Part shown: one piece after another, positions 1-10,440 of the stretch
How the letters are laid out: each line of letters opens with the position of its first letter
How positions within the stretch are numbered: position 1 is the stretch's first letter
Assembly (NCBI GenBank): GCA_025617745.1
Contig: CM046858.1
Span: forward strand, 45,303,162-45,367,161
Direction: 5' to 3'
Length of the DNA: 64,000 nt
DNA from: Heliocidaris erythrogramma
Lineage: Eukaryota > Echinodermata > Echinoidea > Camarodonta > Echinometridae
Program-made: the position numbers and the translations under genes
The notes under the pieces: generated by a model
Database searches by the model: none
The model's input: only the letters and a program-made list of their open reading frames with translations
What the model was told of the DNA's origin: nothing

Positions 1-628
1 GTTCAAGGTGCCCCAGTTCATCCGATAATAATAATAAAAAAAAAAAAAAAATAACATGTGCCTGCAAAGTATTAGACAATGTTGGTATTTATCGTTAAAA
101 AATATTATTGCAAAGTATCGGGTGTTATAAGATCTATACTGTATTCGGCGTGTTTATAAATAGCTAAATTGGTATACAATTGTAAAACATTTGACACTGA
201 ATGCTGAAAAATAGAAAAAAATGTGGCCCGAAAAAAGAAGTGAATATTAAACCTACAAGCAAAACGCAATCTAGCTTTAGATGTATTTGTGAACAGTGAT
301 AGGACATTTCGTATGATTCAAACTAATTTATATAAACTTAATTATATTTTTCAGTTACTGAGGTGTGCCCCAGTTCACCTAGCCTTTTGACAAGGCCTCG
401 TGACTTGGCTATTTTCCTCGTCATGTTGTGCCTGAGATGAGACTAGCCGGCGACGAAAAGAATCATCACGGCCCGGGTGCGTGTTTACGTTTTACAACCA
501 AGCCTAGGCAGATTTCGCATTTTTCATACTAATACGGTTTATTCCGTCAAGACTAATCTGCATGAATATTCATGAAAACGAATTATAGCGATATAATAAA
601 ACGAGCAAGGGCATCGAGTAGCTGTTGT

Positions 629-700
629 GTGTGGCGCAATTGGATAATCCAGTCCTCTCTTGGTGAAAGAACCACGAGTTCGAACCTCGGCAGAGGTTTA
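629..700 (+). other. tRNA-like sequence (pseudo-tRNA or SINE head)
   Basis: TGGCGCAATTGG (632-643) fits a pol III A box and GAGTTCGAACCTC (676-688) fits a B box, at tRNA spacing. The acceptor arms do not pair, so this is not a working tRNA gene. Confidence 0.45.
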
Positions 701-724
701 TATTACGAAATTTTCTTTTGCTTA

Positions 725-754
725 TTAGGGTTAGGGTTAGGGTTAGGGTTAGGG
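725..754 (+). repeat. Interstitial telomere-like repeat (TTAGGG)5
   Basis: Five perfect TTAGGG units lie inside the 380-1365 element, so they were probably carried by transposition and do not mark a chromosome end. Confidence 0.9.
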
Positions 755-897
755 TTTGCTTATTTAAAAATAAGGTGACTGAGTAAGAAAATACAAGTCC
801 GATACAAGAAAATACAAGGTTGATACTTGTAGTCTGTTTCAAAGTCTTCAAAAAGGGGTTCTGCCTAGGCTTGGTTGTAAAAAAGAAAGGCGCGGTT

Positions 898-1270
898 CGG
901 GTGAACGCGCGATCGAGCGACTTTAGTCGCGAGGCCTTTTGGAACCTGGGTTTCCATCGTCCGATATGAATTATTCACGAGTTGACATTCGTATGCTAAC
1001 ACGCCTACCGAGGATTATCGACCAATCACAACGGTATCTGCGGGGCTTGCTTTCCATGATGTACTAGTAGCTTGCACAGCCGGACCGCGCTAGCTCGAGC
1101 TCGATGAAGGCGAATTTGCATACCAAATGTATGCTGACGTCATGCGAAGATACGTTTGCTGATTGGCTCCTACCTATAAGGTAGCAGATCCTCGCTAGGA
1201 ACAAAGGATTACATAAGAAATACAAGCCAGGTTCCAAAAGGCCCTCGGACTCACGTTGCTCGATCGCGCA
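898..1270. repeat. Second inner inverted repeat of the composite
   Basis: About 50-bp imperfect arms: GCGCGATCGAGC...CCTTTTGGAACCTGG at 904-951 and the reverse complement at 1222-1268. Confidence 0.6.
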
Positions 1271-1672
1271 TTCACTGGGCTGGGCGGCTAGTCTTGTTAT
1301 GCAGCCACTATTAGCTTACTTGCCGAGAAAAATAGCCAAGTCACGAGGGCCTTGTCAAAAGGCTACAGTTCACCCCGCTCCGCTCGCCTATCGGCTTACG
1401 CGTAAATTGTAACATTTATGCTGAAACTCATCATTAAGATCAACATTACAGTAGGAAAGAATGAGAGTCGCTCTGGGGCATTTAAGTGCCCCTATGTGAA
1501 ATGTGGTATATAATCCGTGTGACCCATGGCTTTTAATTCCTTTCCGAGGGACCACACGATAATGCCTGTTGACTCGGGTACAACTGTCTTCGATCGTCCT
1601 GTTTGTTTCCAAACACATGCAGTCCACGGTTCTACGACTCCATGGGCACTGGCGTAGCAAGACTTGTGAACA

Positions 1673-1687
1673 GGGGGGGGGGGGGGG
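1673..1687 (+). repeat. Poly-G run (15)
   Basis: Fifteen G, close to a GGCGTAGC motif at 1651-1658. One of about twenty such runs on this strand. Confidence 0.85.
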
Positions 1688-2220
1688 TGACACAAAAAAA
1701 ATCAGTCACATAGTTAGAGTCACAGGCCTACACACATACACGTACGCACACAAAAGCAGAATCTTGACTTCACTAAACCGTTTAGTTAATAGCATAGCAA
1801 AATAGAACTATAGTCTAGTCCATAAATGACAAATCAAGACATTTCTCCTACATTTTACTTAATTTTCTATCATAAAACCTGCATCAAACGTGCTGACACC
1901 TTCTTTAATACAAGATAAGAATTTCAGAAAATAACAAAGAAAAGGGGATACAGTGAACGAAAAAAAAAGAAAATTTGATGTTGAAAGACACCATACGTTT
2001 ATGCCACTGAAAAACTGTGCGCTTATTTCTATCCGCCTACGTCTTTTTTTCCGTACCACTAATGCCTAATAAACCCCTTTTTGAAGACTTTGAAAGAGAC
2101 TTACAAGTTTCGGACTTGTATTTTCTCACACCGGACCCCGACCCTGCAGACACCCCACCCCCGCCCTTTTCAATTTAAAATGTTCTACTAAACGCCTCTG
2201 ACAAGACTTGAGTGACTTAC

Positions 2221-2534
2221 GACATCATTTTGGGGTCACTTGACGGAGGTGGAAGATTAGACAAATTATTGACATCATCAATAACAACTCCTTGGTTTTC
2301 CATGAACACAACAGCCTTCTCGTATTCTCTCTCGTTCCCCTCATAGTCGAGTTGAAGCTTCTTTCCCATTCGTAGTTCGTATTCGATGAGTGCGCGTCTA
2401 CACGAAACGTAAGGTTCAAACCAAACTTCATGTTCATCGTCGATCGCGCTGAGACATTTCGTAAGCGATGTCGAAACCGAGCGTGGAACACAAACTAGAA
2501 ATACTCGTGATTGTGCACCGCTCTTGTCAGCCAT
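2221..2534 (-). CDS. First exon of a sulfotransferase-like gene (copy A)
   Basis: The exon reads from MADK (ATG at 2534-2532) to a GTAAGT donor just below 2221 and ends in phase 2, the same phase as exon 1 of the complete + strand gene. It contains a phosphosulfate loop CVPRSVSTS with Val where Gly is usual, followed by WFEPY. An in-frame ATG seven codons upstream (2555) is possible, but MADK matches the start of copy B. No second exon is found between here and the left edge, so the gene either continues off the window or the exon is orphaned. From SRVFL to the donor, 85 of 97 residues are identical to copy B. Confidence 0.7.
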
Positions 2535-3382
2535 GTTGATCGTTATAGAATCCAACAGACATACAGTGAGTGAAGCATACAGTGGTTTGCTTAGTACCTC
2601 CTTGGTTTGATATAGGCCGAGTATAGCTTAATCGATGTCTCGTTCTCTGATTTTCGACCTCGTCGAGCCCACTTTTTTGTTTCTCTTTGTTTCTGTCACT
2701 ATTTCCCTCTCTCTCCCCCTCTCTCTCTCACTCTTTTTTAAAACAAATCTTTTCTCTCTCTTTCTCTCTCTCAATATCTCTCTTCAATATTTTCAGTCTG
2801 TCATTGGCTAAGCAAATCTAGAACACAAAGTTCACGTTACCGCTGAGCAGGAATTGGTGGGTGGGGCATCAGTCGATCCCCCGAACCCGAACTGACTCCG
2901 GACCGTGTATGAGCCCAATTGTCATTGTGTGAGTTGGCCAAATCACGGCCAAAGTCCAAAGTCCAAAGTCCAATGGATGATAATAATAAAGGTATAAATC
3001 TCTGTTATCAACGCACTACTCACCCACCTCCTCCATGTCCCTTTTCAAAAATTAATTTATTAGTTTTTCTTTAATAGAACGAAGTTCAAGTCCGTTGGCG
3101 CGAAATATCCGAAGGTAAATAAAATACTAAATTATTATTACACACGTGTGGTGTCGAAACGTTGAGCAATACATGATTGTGTGGACACGTAAAATACGCA
3201 AGCATTGTGCAGTCAGGTAGTAGTACATGTACAACCAAGGGCACGTCTGGCTGGAATTTTTTCTTCTCCCCGGAAATTTTGAAAAAGGATTACAAAAGCG
3301 ACTATATTAAGGCTACAACATACTTTAAGGCCTATACTGAGTGTTATAGAATGCTAAATTTCACGCTCTCTCGCACTTATAC

Positions 3383-3436
3383 ATAATCTATTATGTTCAA
3401 TATAATAGATTATAGCTACAACAACAGTTGTAGCTA
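3383..3436. repeat. Two adjacent perfect small hairpins
   Basis: ATAATCTATTAT/ATAATAGATTAT (12-bp stem, 3383-3413) is followed at once by TAGCTACAAC/GTTGTAGCTA (10-bp stem, 4-base loop, 3413-3436). Confidence 0.7.
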
Positions 3437-3839
3437 CAATATCAGTTTTGGAAACCTCCTGTAGCCACGCAGATATTCCATTGAGTGTAGAGAATGCAAA
3501 TTTCAAATAAGCTTGAGGCATACTACGAAATGCAAGGTCGGCTATTCAAGGGGGTTTCCCTCGAATTTGAGAAAATCAAGAAAATCGTTGAGTCGATATT
3601 GAGATCAAATATTGATTAGTCTGTGTGATCAACGGGCCCTAAAATGCAAAGATCCAAGCTACAAAATTTTATTTTGTTGATGACAAATTTGAAAACCCAA
3701 CGTCGGCCAATAGAAAATAAATTCTAAGAACCTTGATTAGTTCTTGGTAAGTATTATTGTGTTCCCAAATGGCATTTTCCCCTTTATAAAAGTTCCAGGC
3801 CTACTGAGGCCCCTAAATCTGACTGAACAAGTGACTTAC

Positions 3840-4159
3840 GACATCATTTTGGGGTTACTTGATGGAGGTGGAAGACTAGACAAATCGTTGACATCATCAA
3901 TATCAACTCCCTGGTTTTCAATGAACACGGCAGCCTTCTCGTATTCTCTTTCGTTTCCCACATAGTCGAGTTGGAGCTTCTTTCCCGTTCGTAGTTCATA
4001 CTCGATGAGGGCAAAATTGCACGACACGTAAGGTTCAAACCAAACTTCATGGTCATCGTCGATCGCGCTGAGACATTTCGTGAGTGATGTCGAAACCGAG
4101 CGCGGAACACAGGCTAAAAACACACGTGAATGTGCCTGAACATTGTCTTTGTCAGCCAT
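3840..4159 (-). CDS. First exon of a sulfotransferase-like gene (copy B)
   Basis: ATG at 4159-4157; the exon ends at a GTAAGT donor (3839-3834) in phase 2. The 106 codons include CVPRSVSTS, WFEPY and a Pro-rich tail (LPPPSS) just before the donor, as in copy A. The 1.3 kb between this donor and copy A has no sequence resembling exon 2 of the complete gene. It may therefore splice past copy A to an exon beyond the left edge (an alternative first exon), or be a decayed tandem duplicate. It is divergent from the + strand gene, 1.65 kb away. Confidence 0.7.
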
Positions 4160-4680
4160 GTTTAACAGAGATCTACACGAATGAAGCGGGAGTTTGAAAA
4201 GTAATATACCTCGATCTCTTGGTGGTCTTTGACCTTGATCCAGAAGAGCAAGCTCATTTTGTCTCTCCCTCTCTCTCCAGAGGCGTAAAAAACGGGGTGG
4301 TTATTCCACTGTCTTTTACCCCTCCCATCCTTCTCGAAGGTATCCCCCTCTCTCTCCTTATGCTCTCTCTCTCTCTCTCATTCTATTATGCTCTTCACTC
4401 CATGTATATCTTTCACAGTCTCTTTCTATCTTTCACCCTCTCTCCCTCTCCCTATCACTCTCTCTCTCTTTATTATCTTGTTTCGTTACGTGATAATGAT
4501 CTCTTTTATTCAGATAATAATTATTTTTGATGACTTAAGCGTAATCGATCACAACAATCTTACGAAAACAATATACATTGATTTTTACAAATTATATAAT
4601 GTAAATCTAATATTTAAGTTGAAAAGTTCTGCGACGGAGATAAAATTGTTGGAGTGCATTTTTCTGTTTTGTGCGTGATT

Positions 4681-4887
4681 GAGCGTTTGTTTAGCATTAT
4701 GTCCGAGGACATTTTCGGACAGAGAACAAAAAAAAAAAAAATCATGACAACAATGGTCCTCGGAAGGCGGACAATAGTCCTCGAACGTCGAACAATGAAT
4801 TTATGCCTTATTCCGTCGACTGTCCGAGGACGAGTAACAATAGAGGAACAATAGCTGTCCTCGGAAGTAAAGCCATGTAAACGTGGG
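4681..4887 (+). repeat. GTCCGAGGAC-rich dispersed repeat, copy 1
   Basis: About 205 bp with several GTCCTCGGA/TCCGAGGAC motifs, bordered on one side by a TG repeat. An inverted, nearly identical copy is at 62704-62903. Confidence 0.7.
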
Positions 4888-5084
4888 TGTGTGTGTGTGT
4901 TGGGGTGTGTGTGTGATGAGATCAGAATAACAAATTATGAAAATATTCATGGTGTAGGGGTGTGTTTTTGGTTTTGGTTTATGTATGCACTTTTGTTTTT
5001 TGTTTTTGTTGTTTATATTGATTTATATGTATTGATGTATTTTCAATGAAATCTCTAATAAAAACATTTTTTTATGTAAAAAGG

Positions 5085-5088
<4 letters not shown>

Positions 5089-5126
<38 letters not shown>
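5089..5126. repeat. (AT)n microsatellite
   Basis: About 19 AT units without interruption. Confidence 0.9.
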
Positions 5127-5128
<2 letters not shown>

Positions 5129-5807
5129 CTCTATTCGCGGCCATAGGGGGATTCCTTTTATCTCGGCCTATTGTTATCATTCCCCTTAACGCCCACTTTT
5201 TATTGTGACGGAATAAACCGCATTGTTAGGATTCCCCCTAGTAATATAATTATACATATCATTCCAATAAGAATATAGCCTGCTTAGGCAGATGATTATC
5301 ATTCCCCTTAACGAAGGGGCGGGGCGAATATAACAATGACTACTATGTAAACATAATTATTGCCATTGTTGGAATTTGCCAAAATTCAGAGAATACAAAA
5401 GGATCTCTATCAATGAACTCTCTTTGGAAAATAGTCAAGAGCAAAGTTCAGGTTTGTTGAACAGGTTTGCTAGGCAAGTAGCATTACACGTGCATACCGT
5501 GATGAAACGTTTCGCAATAGCATGTGTGTATGCCCACAGAATACGATTTATCCATACAGTATAATAGCTCACTGGGCAGTAGCAAACTATTACAAAAACT
5601 TTGACATTTTCGCGCTACGTAGAGTATACGATTGGCCTAATATTGTTATTCCTGCAAGAAAACAACTTGGTTGCAGTTACGAATTGTTGTGGGTATAACC
5701 CGTGAGGCCGTGAATAACCTGTGGCTGTGGTTGTTTGGTATCAAAATCCTTAATTTCTGACCTTTCCGCATCTACTTATCAAACGTTCATAGTCGAAGTT
5801 AGCGACA

Positions 5808-6103
5808 ATGTCGGGTGCAACAACGGTACCGACGGTGGGTGTGAAACAATCACGTCTATTCTTCCTCTGCATTCCAAGGTCGGGTTCGACTTCCCTCCTG
5901 AAATGTTTGAGCTTCATCGATGGGGTCGAGTCGTGGTTCGAACCGTACATCATCGCTAAGATCGCCATACAGGAGTACAAGGCGCGTACAGGGAAAGACC
6001 TGCCGACGGATTGGAGCGAGGAGAACTGTGCCGAGTTCGACGAGGCATCACAGCTCATTCATAATATGAACAAACTACCCCTGGTTGAAGGGAAGAAATT
6101 TGC
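5808..6103 (+). CDS. Sulfotransferase-like gene, exon 1
   Basis: Codes residues 1-98 plus two bases of codon 99. The donor GTGAGT follows directly. It carries the PRSGSTS phosphosulfate loop and a WFEPY motif shared with the two minus-strand first exons. Confidence 0.88.
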
Positions 6104-8720
6104 GTGAGTATATATGCTAACTTACCATTAATATCCCTTCCTTAAAAGCCAAGTCCACCCTAACAAAAAGTTGATTTGATTAAATAGAGAAAAATCCAAC
6201 AAGTATAACACTGAAAATGTCATCAAAATAGGATGTAAAATAAGAAAGTTATGGTATTTTTAAATATTATTTTTAAAGTTTCGCTTAATTTCGCAAAACA
6301 ATTATATGTACATCCTGCTCAGTATGCAAATGAGGGAACCAGTGACGTCACCCTCTCACTATTTCTTTTGTATTTTATTATGTGAAATATAGAATATTTT
6401 AATTTCTGCAGATTTCACAATTAGGAAGCTCTCATTGAATTGTGTATAGGTTGCAACAATGGCAATTACACATGTTCAGCGAGGAATCTAACCTTGTTTC
6501 ACATTATAACAAGGAAAAATGAAAATATTTCGTATTTCATGTAATAAAATACAACAGAAATAGTGAGTGGGTGACGTCACTGGTTCCCTCATTTGCATAC
6601 TGAGCAGGAAGTGTATATAACTGTTTTGCGAAATCAAACGAAACTTTAAAATACCATAACTTTCTTATTTTACATCCTATTTTGATGACATTTTCAGTGT
6701 TATGCTTGTTGGATTTTTCTCTATTTATTCAAATTAACTTTTTGTTAGGGTGGACTTGGCCTTTAAGGCTTGACTTTGTAAGGGGTGTTTAGTTTAGTTT
6801 AGTTTATTAACTCAATCACCCCATTGGGGTATGCGAGTACAAAACAAAAACATAATACAAGACATGAAACAACTTGTGTACAAAATGGCAGTGGTAAGAT
6901 AAATTTGACAAAAATCTAACAAAGACAATTTTCACAAAAACAAAGTTTGGTAAGCAACAGTAAAGGATAATACATACATAGACATACATGTAGGTTACAG
7001 GCACCGCCTGCACTTTGTTTGAGCACTAAAATATTAATAGTCATAAATACAAGGGCTAATACAGCGGAAACTCAATATATAGAGGACTGACACAACAAAA
7101 TACCAGACACAACAAACCACCCTCTCCAGTCCCAATTAAATAGTTTTCTTTGTTTTGTATCATCCATTGACTACCAATACAACAGAATACTAAATTCAAC
7201 AAACAAAACTTCCCGGTTACATCCCATGGACCTTGTTTTAAAGAGATTCCACTGTATTAGTTTAAATGATCAAGGAATCTCCTCATTCTATTTGCCCATG
7301 ATAATCATTATCGCCTTTATTTATTCCCACGCTCGTGATATTTACTTAAATTATTTTTTTCGCGCCTTTACAATATCTTAGGGCCAGCGCATGCTTAGTA
7401 TTTCTCACTGCTGCTGTCTTGCTTCTCAATTAAAACCCACTGGCTGTGCCACATTTATTCAATTCTTGTCTCACACGTCACCTTCGCATGGCTATTAGAC
7501 AGTAAAACAGTATTCTGTATTGCCTACTGGTGGCGGCGCCAGAGCTCTTTGTTGGGGGGGGGGGGGGGCACAGATCTCAAAACTTTCTTACAAACAAAAC
7601 AACAATGGCAAAAACAAAACAAGCCCCAAAATATTAACCAAGAACAACAACAACAAAGACACAAAAAACAACAAAACAAAACAAAAAACCCACACCATAC
7701 AAGAATATTTGACCAATTTTTTCTTTCCCCAAATATTGCCTTCATTTTTGAGGACTTCGAAACTGAACAACTGCTATTTCAGGTATTTGGTCCCTTTTGA
7801 TTTAAATAACGCAAGAAGAGAAACACAATTACAATCCCAGCAGGTATATAAACTACATACATTTCAGTGGTTACAACAGCGCCTCTTCTGCTTTTTGTTC
7901 TTTAATATGCCCATGATTTTCGGTAGCATGGATCAGCTAGCATTCTGTTTGGTCTTTTCGATGAGAAGTAAAATCAGCTAGTATAACATAAAACGGCATA
8001 GTAAGGTTAACAGATATTATTTACTTTCAATTTATCACTACTGGCAGGTTCTCCGAGGTCAAACGATCGATTGAAAATCTTGAAAGTCGTCAAGTCATCG
8101 TTAAGGACATGGCAGGCTCATTCTGCGGTCCTCGAAAGCAGTACCTCCCGTCACGTGACAGCGGCTTCAAGTACGTCTTCATTATTCGAGACCCCCAACT
8201 CGCGATGTCATCCTATAGGAGAGCCTCCGTGCAGACCACTCAGAGTATGCCTGAATGGTTTAACTTGGACAAACCCGTAGAGGAATTCGATCTCCGCGTA
8301 GATGATCCGTATTACTACTCACCGGGTGGCAACTACTACAATCTGCACGCTGCCTGGAAGTACGTGCGAGAGAACCTGGATCCGGACCCCTTGATCGTTG
8401 ACTGCGAGGACTTGATGACCAACCCGAAGCCATTCCTGCAGAAGATCTGCGAGGTCGGAGGGCTGGATTTTCATGAGGGGCTTTTAAAGTGGGATGCCTC
8501 TACAGATATCGTCAGGACTTGGAAGAACCCTGGAGGGGTGCCCAAGATGTTGGCAAATAGTCTTGGGTATTTCCATCGGACGGCCATCAACAGCTCTTGC
8601 TTTCAATTTAACAAGAAGGAGAAGCCACCCCTTTCCTCTGCGACTAGAGATATACAGAGAGCGGTTGCAGACGGGACAGAGTATTATAATGAGATGTATG
8701 AGCATCGCTTTAAGCCCTAA
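5808..8720 (+). CDS. Sulfotransferase-like protein, complete two-exon gene
   Basis: Exon 1 (5808-6103) ends in phase 2 at a GTGAGT donor. Exon 2 (8048-8720) starts after CAG. The join gives 322 aa. Residues 21-29 (CIPRSGSTS) match the 5'-phosphosulfate loop of PAPS-dependent sulfotransferases, and residues 143-154 (FIIRDPQLAMSS) match the 3'-phosphate motif with Arg146 and a Ser seven to eight residues on. The protein should therefore be a P-loop sulfotransferase-fold enzyme that moves sulfate from PAPS to an unknown acceptor. No signal peptide or membrane segment is visible, so it is probably cytosolic. The start ATG follows an in-frame-free stretch and the N-terminus aligns with two nearby first exons on the other strand. 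An AATAAA lies 46 bases after the stop. Related invertebrate proteins are sometimes labelled branched-chain aminotransferase-like, a name the motifs do not support. The substrate is unknown. Confidence 0.86.
6142..6766. mobile_element. Fold-back MITE with TTAA ends, in the sulfotransferase-like intron
   Basis: Arms of about 230 bp pair (AAGCCAAGTCCACCCTAAC at the left, reverse complement at the right) around a ~170-bp centre. Both ends abut TTAA (6142-6145, 6763-6766), as expected for a TTAA target duplication. No coding sequence. Confidence 0.8.
6782..7130 (-). repeat. Likely retroposon tail with (TTTAG)n
   Basis: Starts with TTTAG units and continues into CAATCACCCCATTGGGGTAT. On the minus strand this reads as a sequence ending in an AAACT-repeat tail, typical of a non-LTR retroposon or SINE. 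The family was not identified. Confidence 0.35.
8048..8720 (+). CDS. Sulfotransferase-like gene, exon 2
   Basis: Begins after a pyrimidine-poor but clear CAG acceptor (8045-8047). The single base needed by phase 2 gives Ala99. It holds the RDP...SS 3'-phosphate motif and ends in TAA at 8718-8720. The reading frame is open throughout. Confidence 0.88.
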
Positions 8721-8765
8721 ATTAATGATTGATTCGAAATATGCGCAATCCAATTGAATCTAAGA

Positions 8766-8771
8766 AATAAA
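8766..8771 (+). promoter_or_regulatory. Probable polyadenylation signal of the sulfotransferase-like gene
   Basis: AATAAA lies 46 bases past the stop codon, the usual place for a short 3' UTR. No transcript evidence is available. Confidence 0.5.
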
Positions 8772-9212
8772 TAGACGGGCGAATTTGTTTTGAACTTGCA
8801 TATCGAAATGCCGAAAGCGATACAGGCTTCTACAAATATATATATTTTTTTCAGATTTATGAACATTCGGAATTATGAACCCTATTTCATTTTCGGAATT
8901 ATGAACCTTTGCTATAAGAATAATGAATCTTTGGAAAAACGAAACGTCGAAATTATGAGCCTTAGGAAAACATGACATGTGGCCCTGCACCCTTCGCAAT
9001 GATGTCCTATTTGTTGTTATACTATTTAAGGTACAGTTGAACATGAGGTCGGGTCCGGGGTGAAAACCTGCAAAGTGGGTCTATAAATGACTATCTTCTA
9101 TGTATCTCAGTCACACATAGGCCTACGAGATCGACACGAGTCCGACACCCGACAGAACAAGTGATTACTTTACACCGAATGGACAAAAATCGGTCGGTGC
9201 GGAGCCAGTTTG

Positions 9213-9360
9213 GACTCGGTTTTAAAGGGAATCTTGAGTTCTGGGAAAGGAAAAAAAAATAATTTGTGAGCTTTCTAATTCCTTTTATGTTAGTTTGGAA
9301 TATTATCTTGGCGTTCTATCAAGGTCTAATGATAGAACGCCAAAACCCTGTGAAAGAACG
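9213..9360 (+). repeat. Dispersed repeat with a perfect 14-bp hairpin
   Basis: 9213-9305 is an inverted copy of 53990-54076 by eye (GAGTTCTGGGAAAGG, TTTGTGAGCTTT). Next comes TTGGCGTTCTATCA (9308-9321), paired perfectly with 9330-9343 across an 8-base loop. Confidence 0.6.
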
Positions 9361-9649
9361 GTGTTCACTATAGCCATGTGGTATACTTGTCCCTCCACGA
9401 AATTTTTCTAGGGGGATCGTCTCCCATAAATTCTGAACACTTAAAATAAAAAAAGAATAGCAAATAATGAGTAAAGGCTGCAATACCCTGTTCACGCTGT
9501 TAATATATATAAAATATAAGATATAAAATATCTTACGGATAAAATCTCTATCCTGCAGAAGAAATTATAAGGATTCTACATATTATGCTCCTAGTCGTTC
9601 AGATACTGATCATTTATTTTAAAGTTCTCTGATTTATTTCTTTTTCAAA

Positions 9650-10440
9650 CAGGACAATTCATGTTTAAGTTGAATAAACACGAACTCCCACATGCATCAA
9701 TTGACATGTTCACAAGAAACAATGCTATACATCATAACTACCCAACCCGACAGTCTCACCGTTTTCACCTTCCCCGGACTCGCACTCTGCTCGCACACAA
9801 AACAATTTCCTTCTACTGCCCAAAATACTGGAACTCACTCAGCAATGACATAATGAATTCATCAAGTCTAAATTGTTTCAAAATCAAGCTGAAAAATCAT
9901 CTTCTCAATCATATACAGAAAATTCATAAACTCATATTAAGCGGTCAGGACCCATGACTATCCCCTCCTCTCTCTCCTTTCTCATCTGCTTTACTTTTGA
10001 AATTATTTTGTCTTTCCACTTTTTATTTTTTTTTTCACAGACGCACCACTTTGTCATTTTACTCTCAGTTATATTTATATATTTTTATTCTTCATTCACA
10101 CCTAAGAATATGTTATTCTATACATATTCTTTATTAATTTTTCCTTTGGTATACCTTCTTATTCTATACATATGCAGCTTAATCTATTACAATAGTTATT
10201 TGAGGGATCCACACTCAACAAGCCCTGCTTTTTAGTGGATCCCTCCATTTCCTCAGCTCTACTTTTACAAAAGGATAGACTATATAAAATACACATTTGT
10301 TATATATCTTTTCGTTCACCATAAATATATATATATATATTTTTGGGTATTGTATTGTATTGAATATTCATTTTTATGGTTTACTATGTAATGATGTTAA
10401 ATCGAGTTGAGTTGAAATAAATAAAATAAACTTGAAAAAA
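9650..10440 (+). mobile_element. 5'-truncated CR1/L2-type non-LTR retrotransposon tail
   Basis: The open frame 9661-9957 codes the family's C-terminus (YPTRQSHRFHLPRTRT, KYWNSLSN, FKIKLKNHLL). A pyrimidine-rich 3' UTR follows and ends near 10440 in an ATAAA/CTTGAAA tail. The reverse transcriptase core is missing, so the copy is dead. Confidence 0.65.

Larger units (their letters stand above)
492..884. mobile_element. Inner inverted-repeat element related to the 55-60 kb TIR family
   Basis: Starts TTTACAACCAAGCCTAGGCA and ends with the reverse complement. The same ACCAAGCCTAGGCAGA...CATGAATATTCATG motif forms the termini of the 5.1-kb element at 55.26-60.37 kb. Confidence 0.65.
380..1365. mobile_element. 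986-bp TIR element with 9-bp target duplication (Mutator-like by size of duplication)
   Basis: Ends TAGCCTTTTGACAAGG and its reverse complement share about 40 bp. The flanks are CAGTTCACC at 371-379 and 1366-1374, a perfect 9-bp direct repeat. No transposase is encoded. It contains two inner inverted-repeat segments (492-884 and about 898-1270), a tRNA-like sequence and a telomere-like run. Confidence 0.8.

Noticed and set aside
629..700. Functional tRNA gene
   Set aside because: A and B boxes are present but the acceptor arms do not pair.
725..754. Chromosome end
   Set aside because: Only five units, inside a transposon with target duplication, and ordinary DNA on both sides.
7520..7981. 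153-codon frame after a poly-G run
   Set aside because: Asn/Lys/Gln-rich translation of A-rich simple sequence inside the sulfotransferase-like intron.
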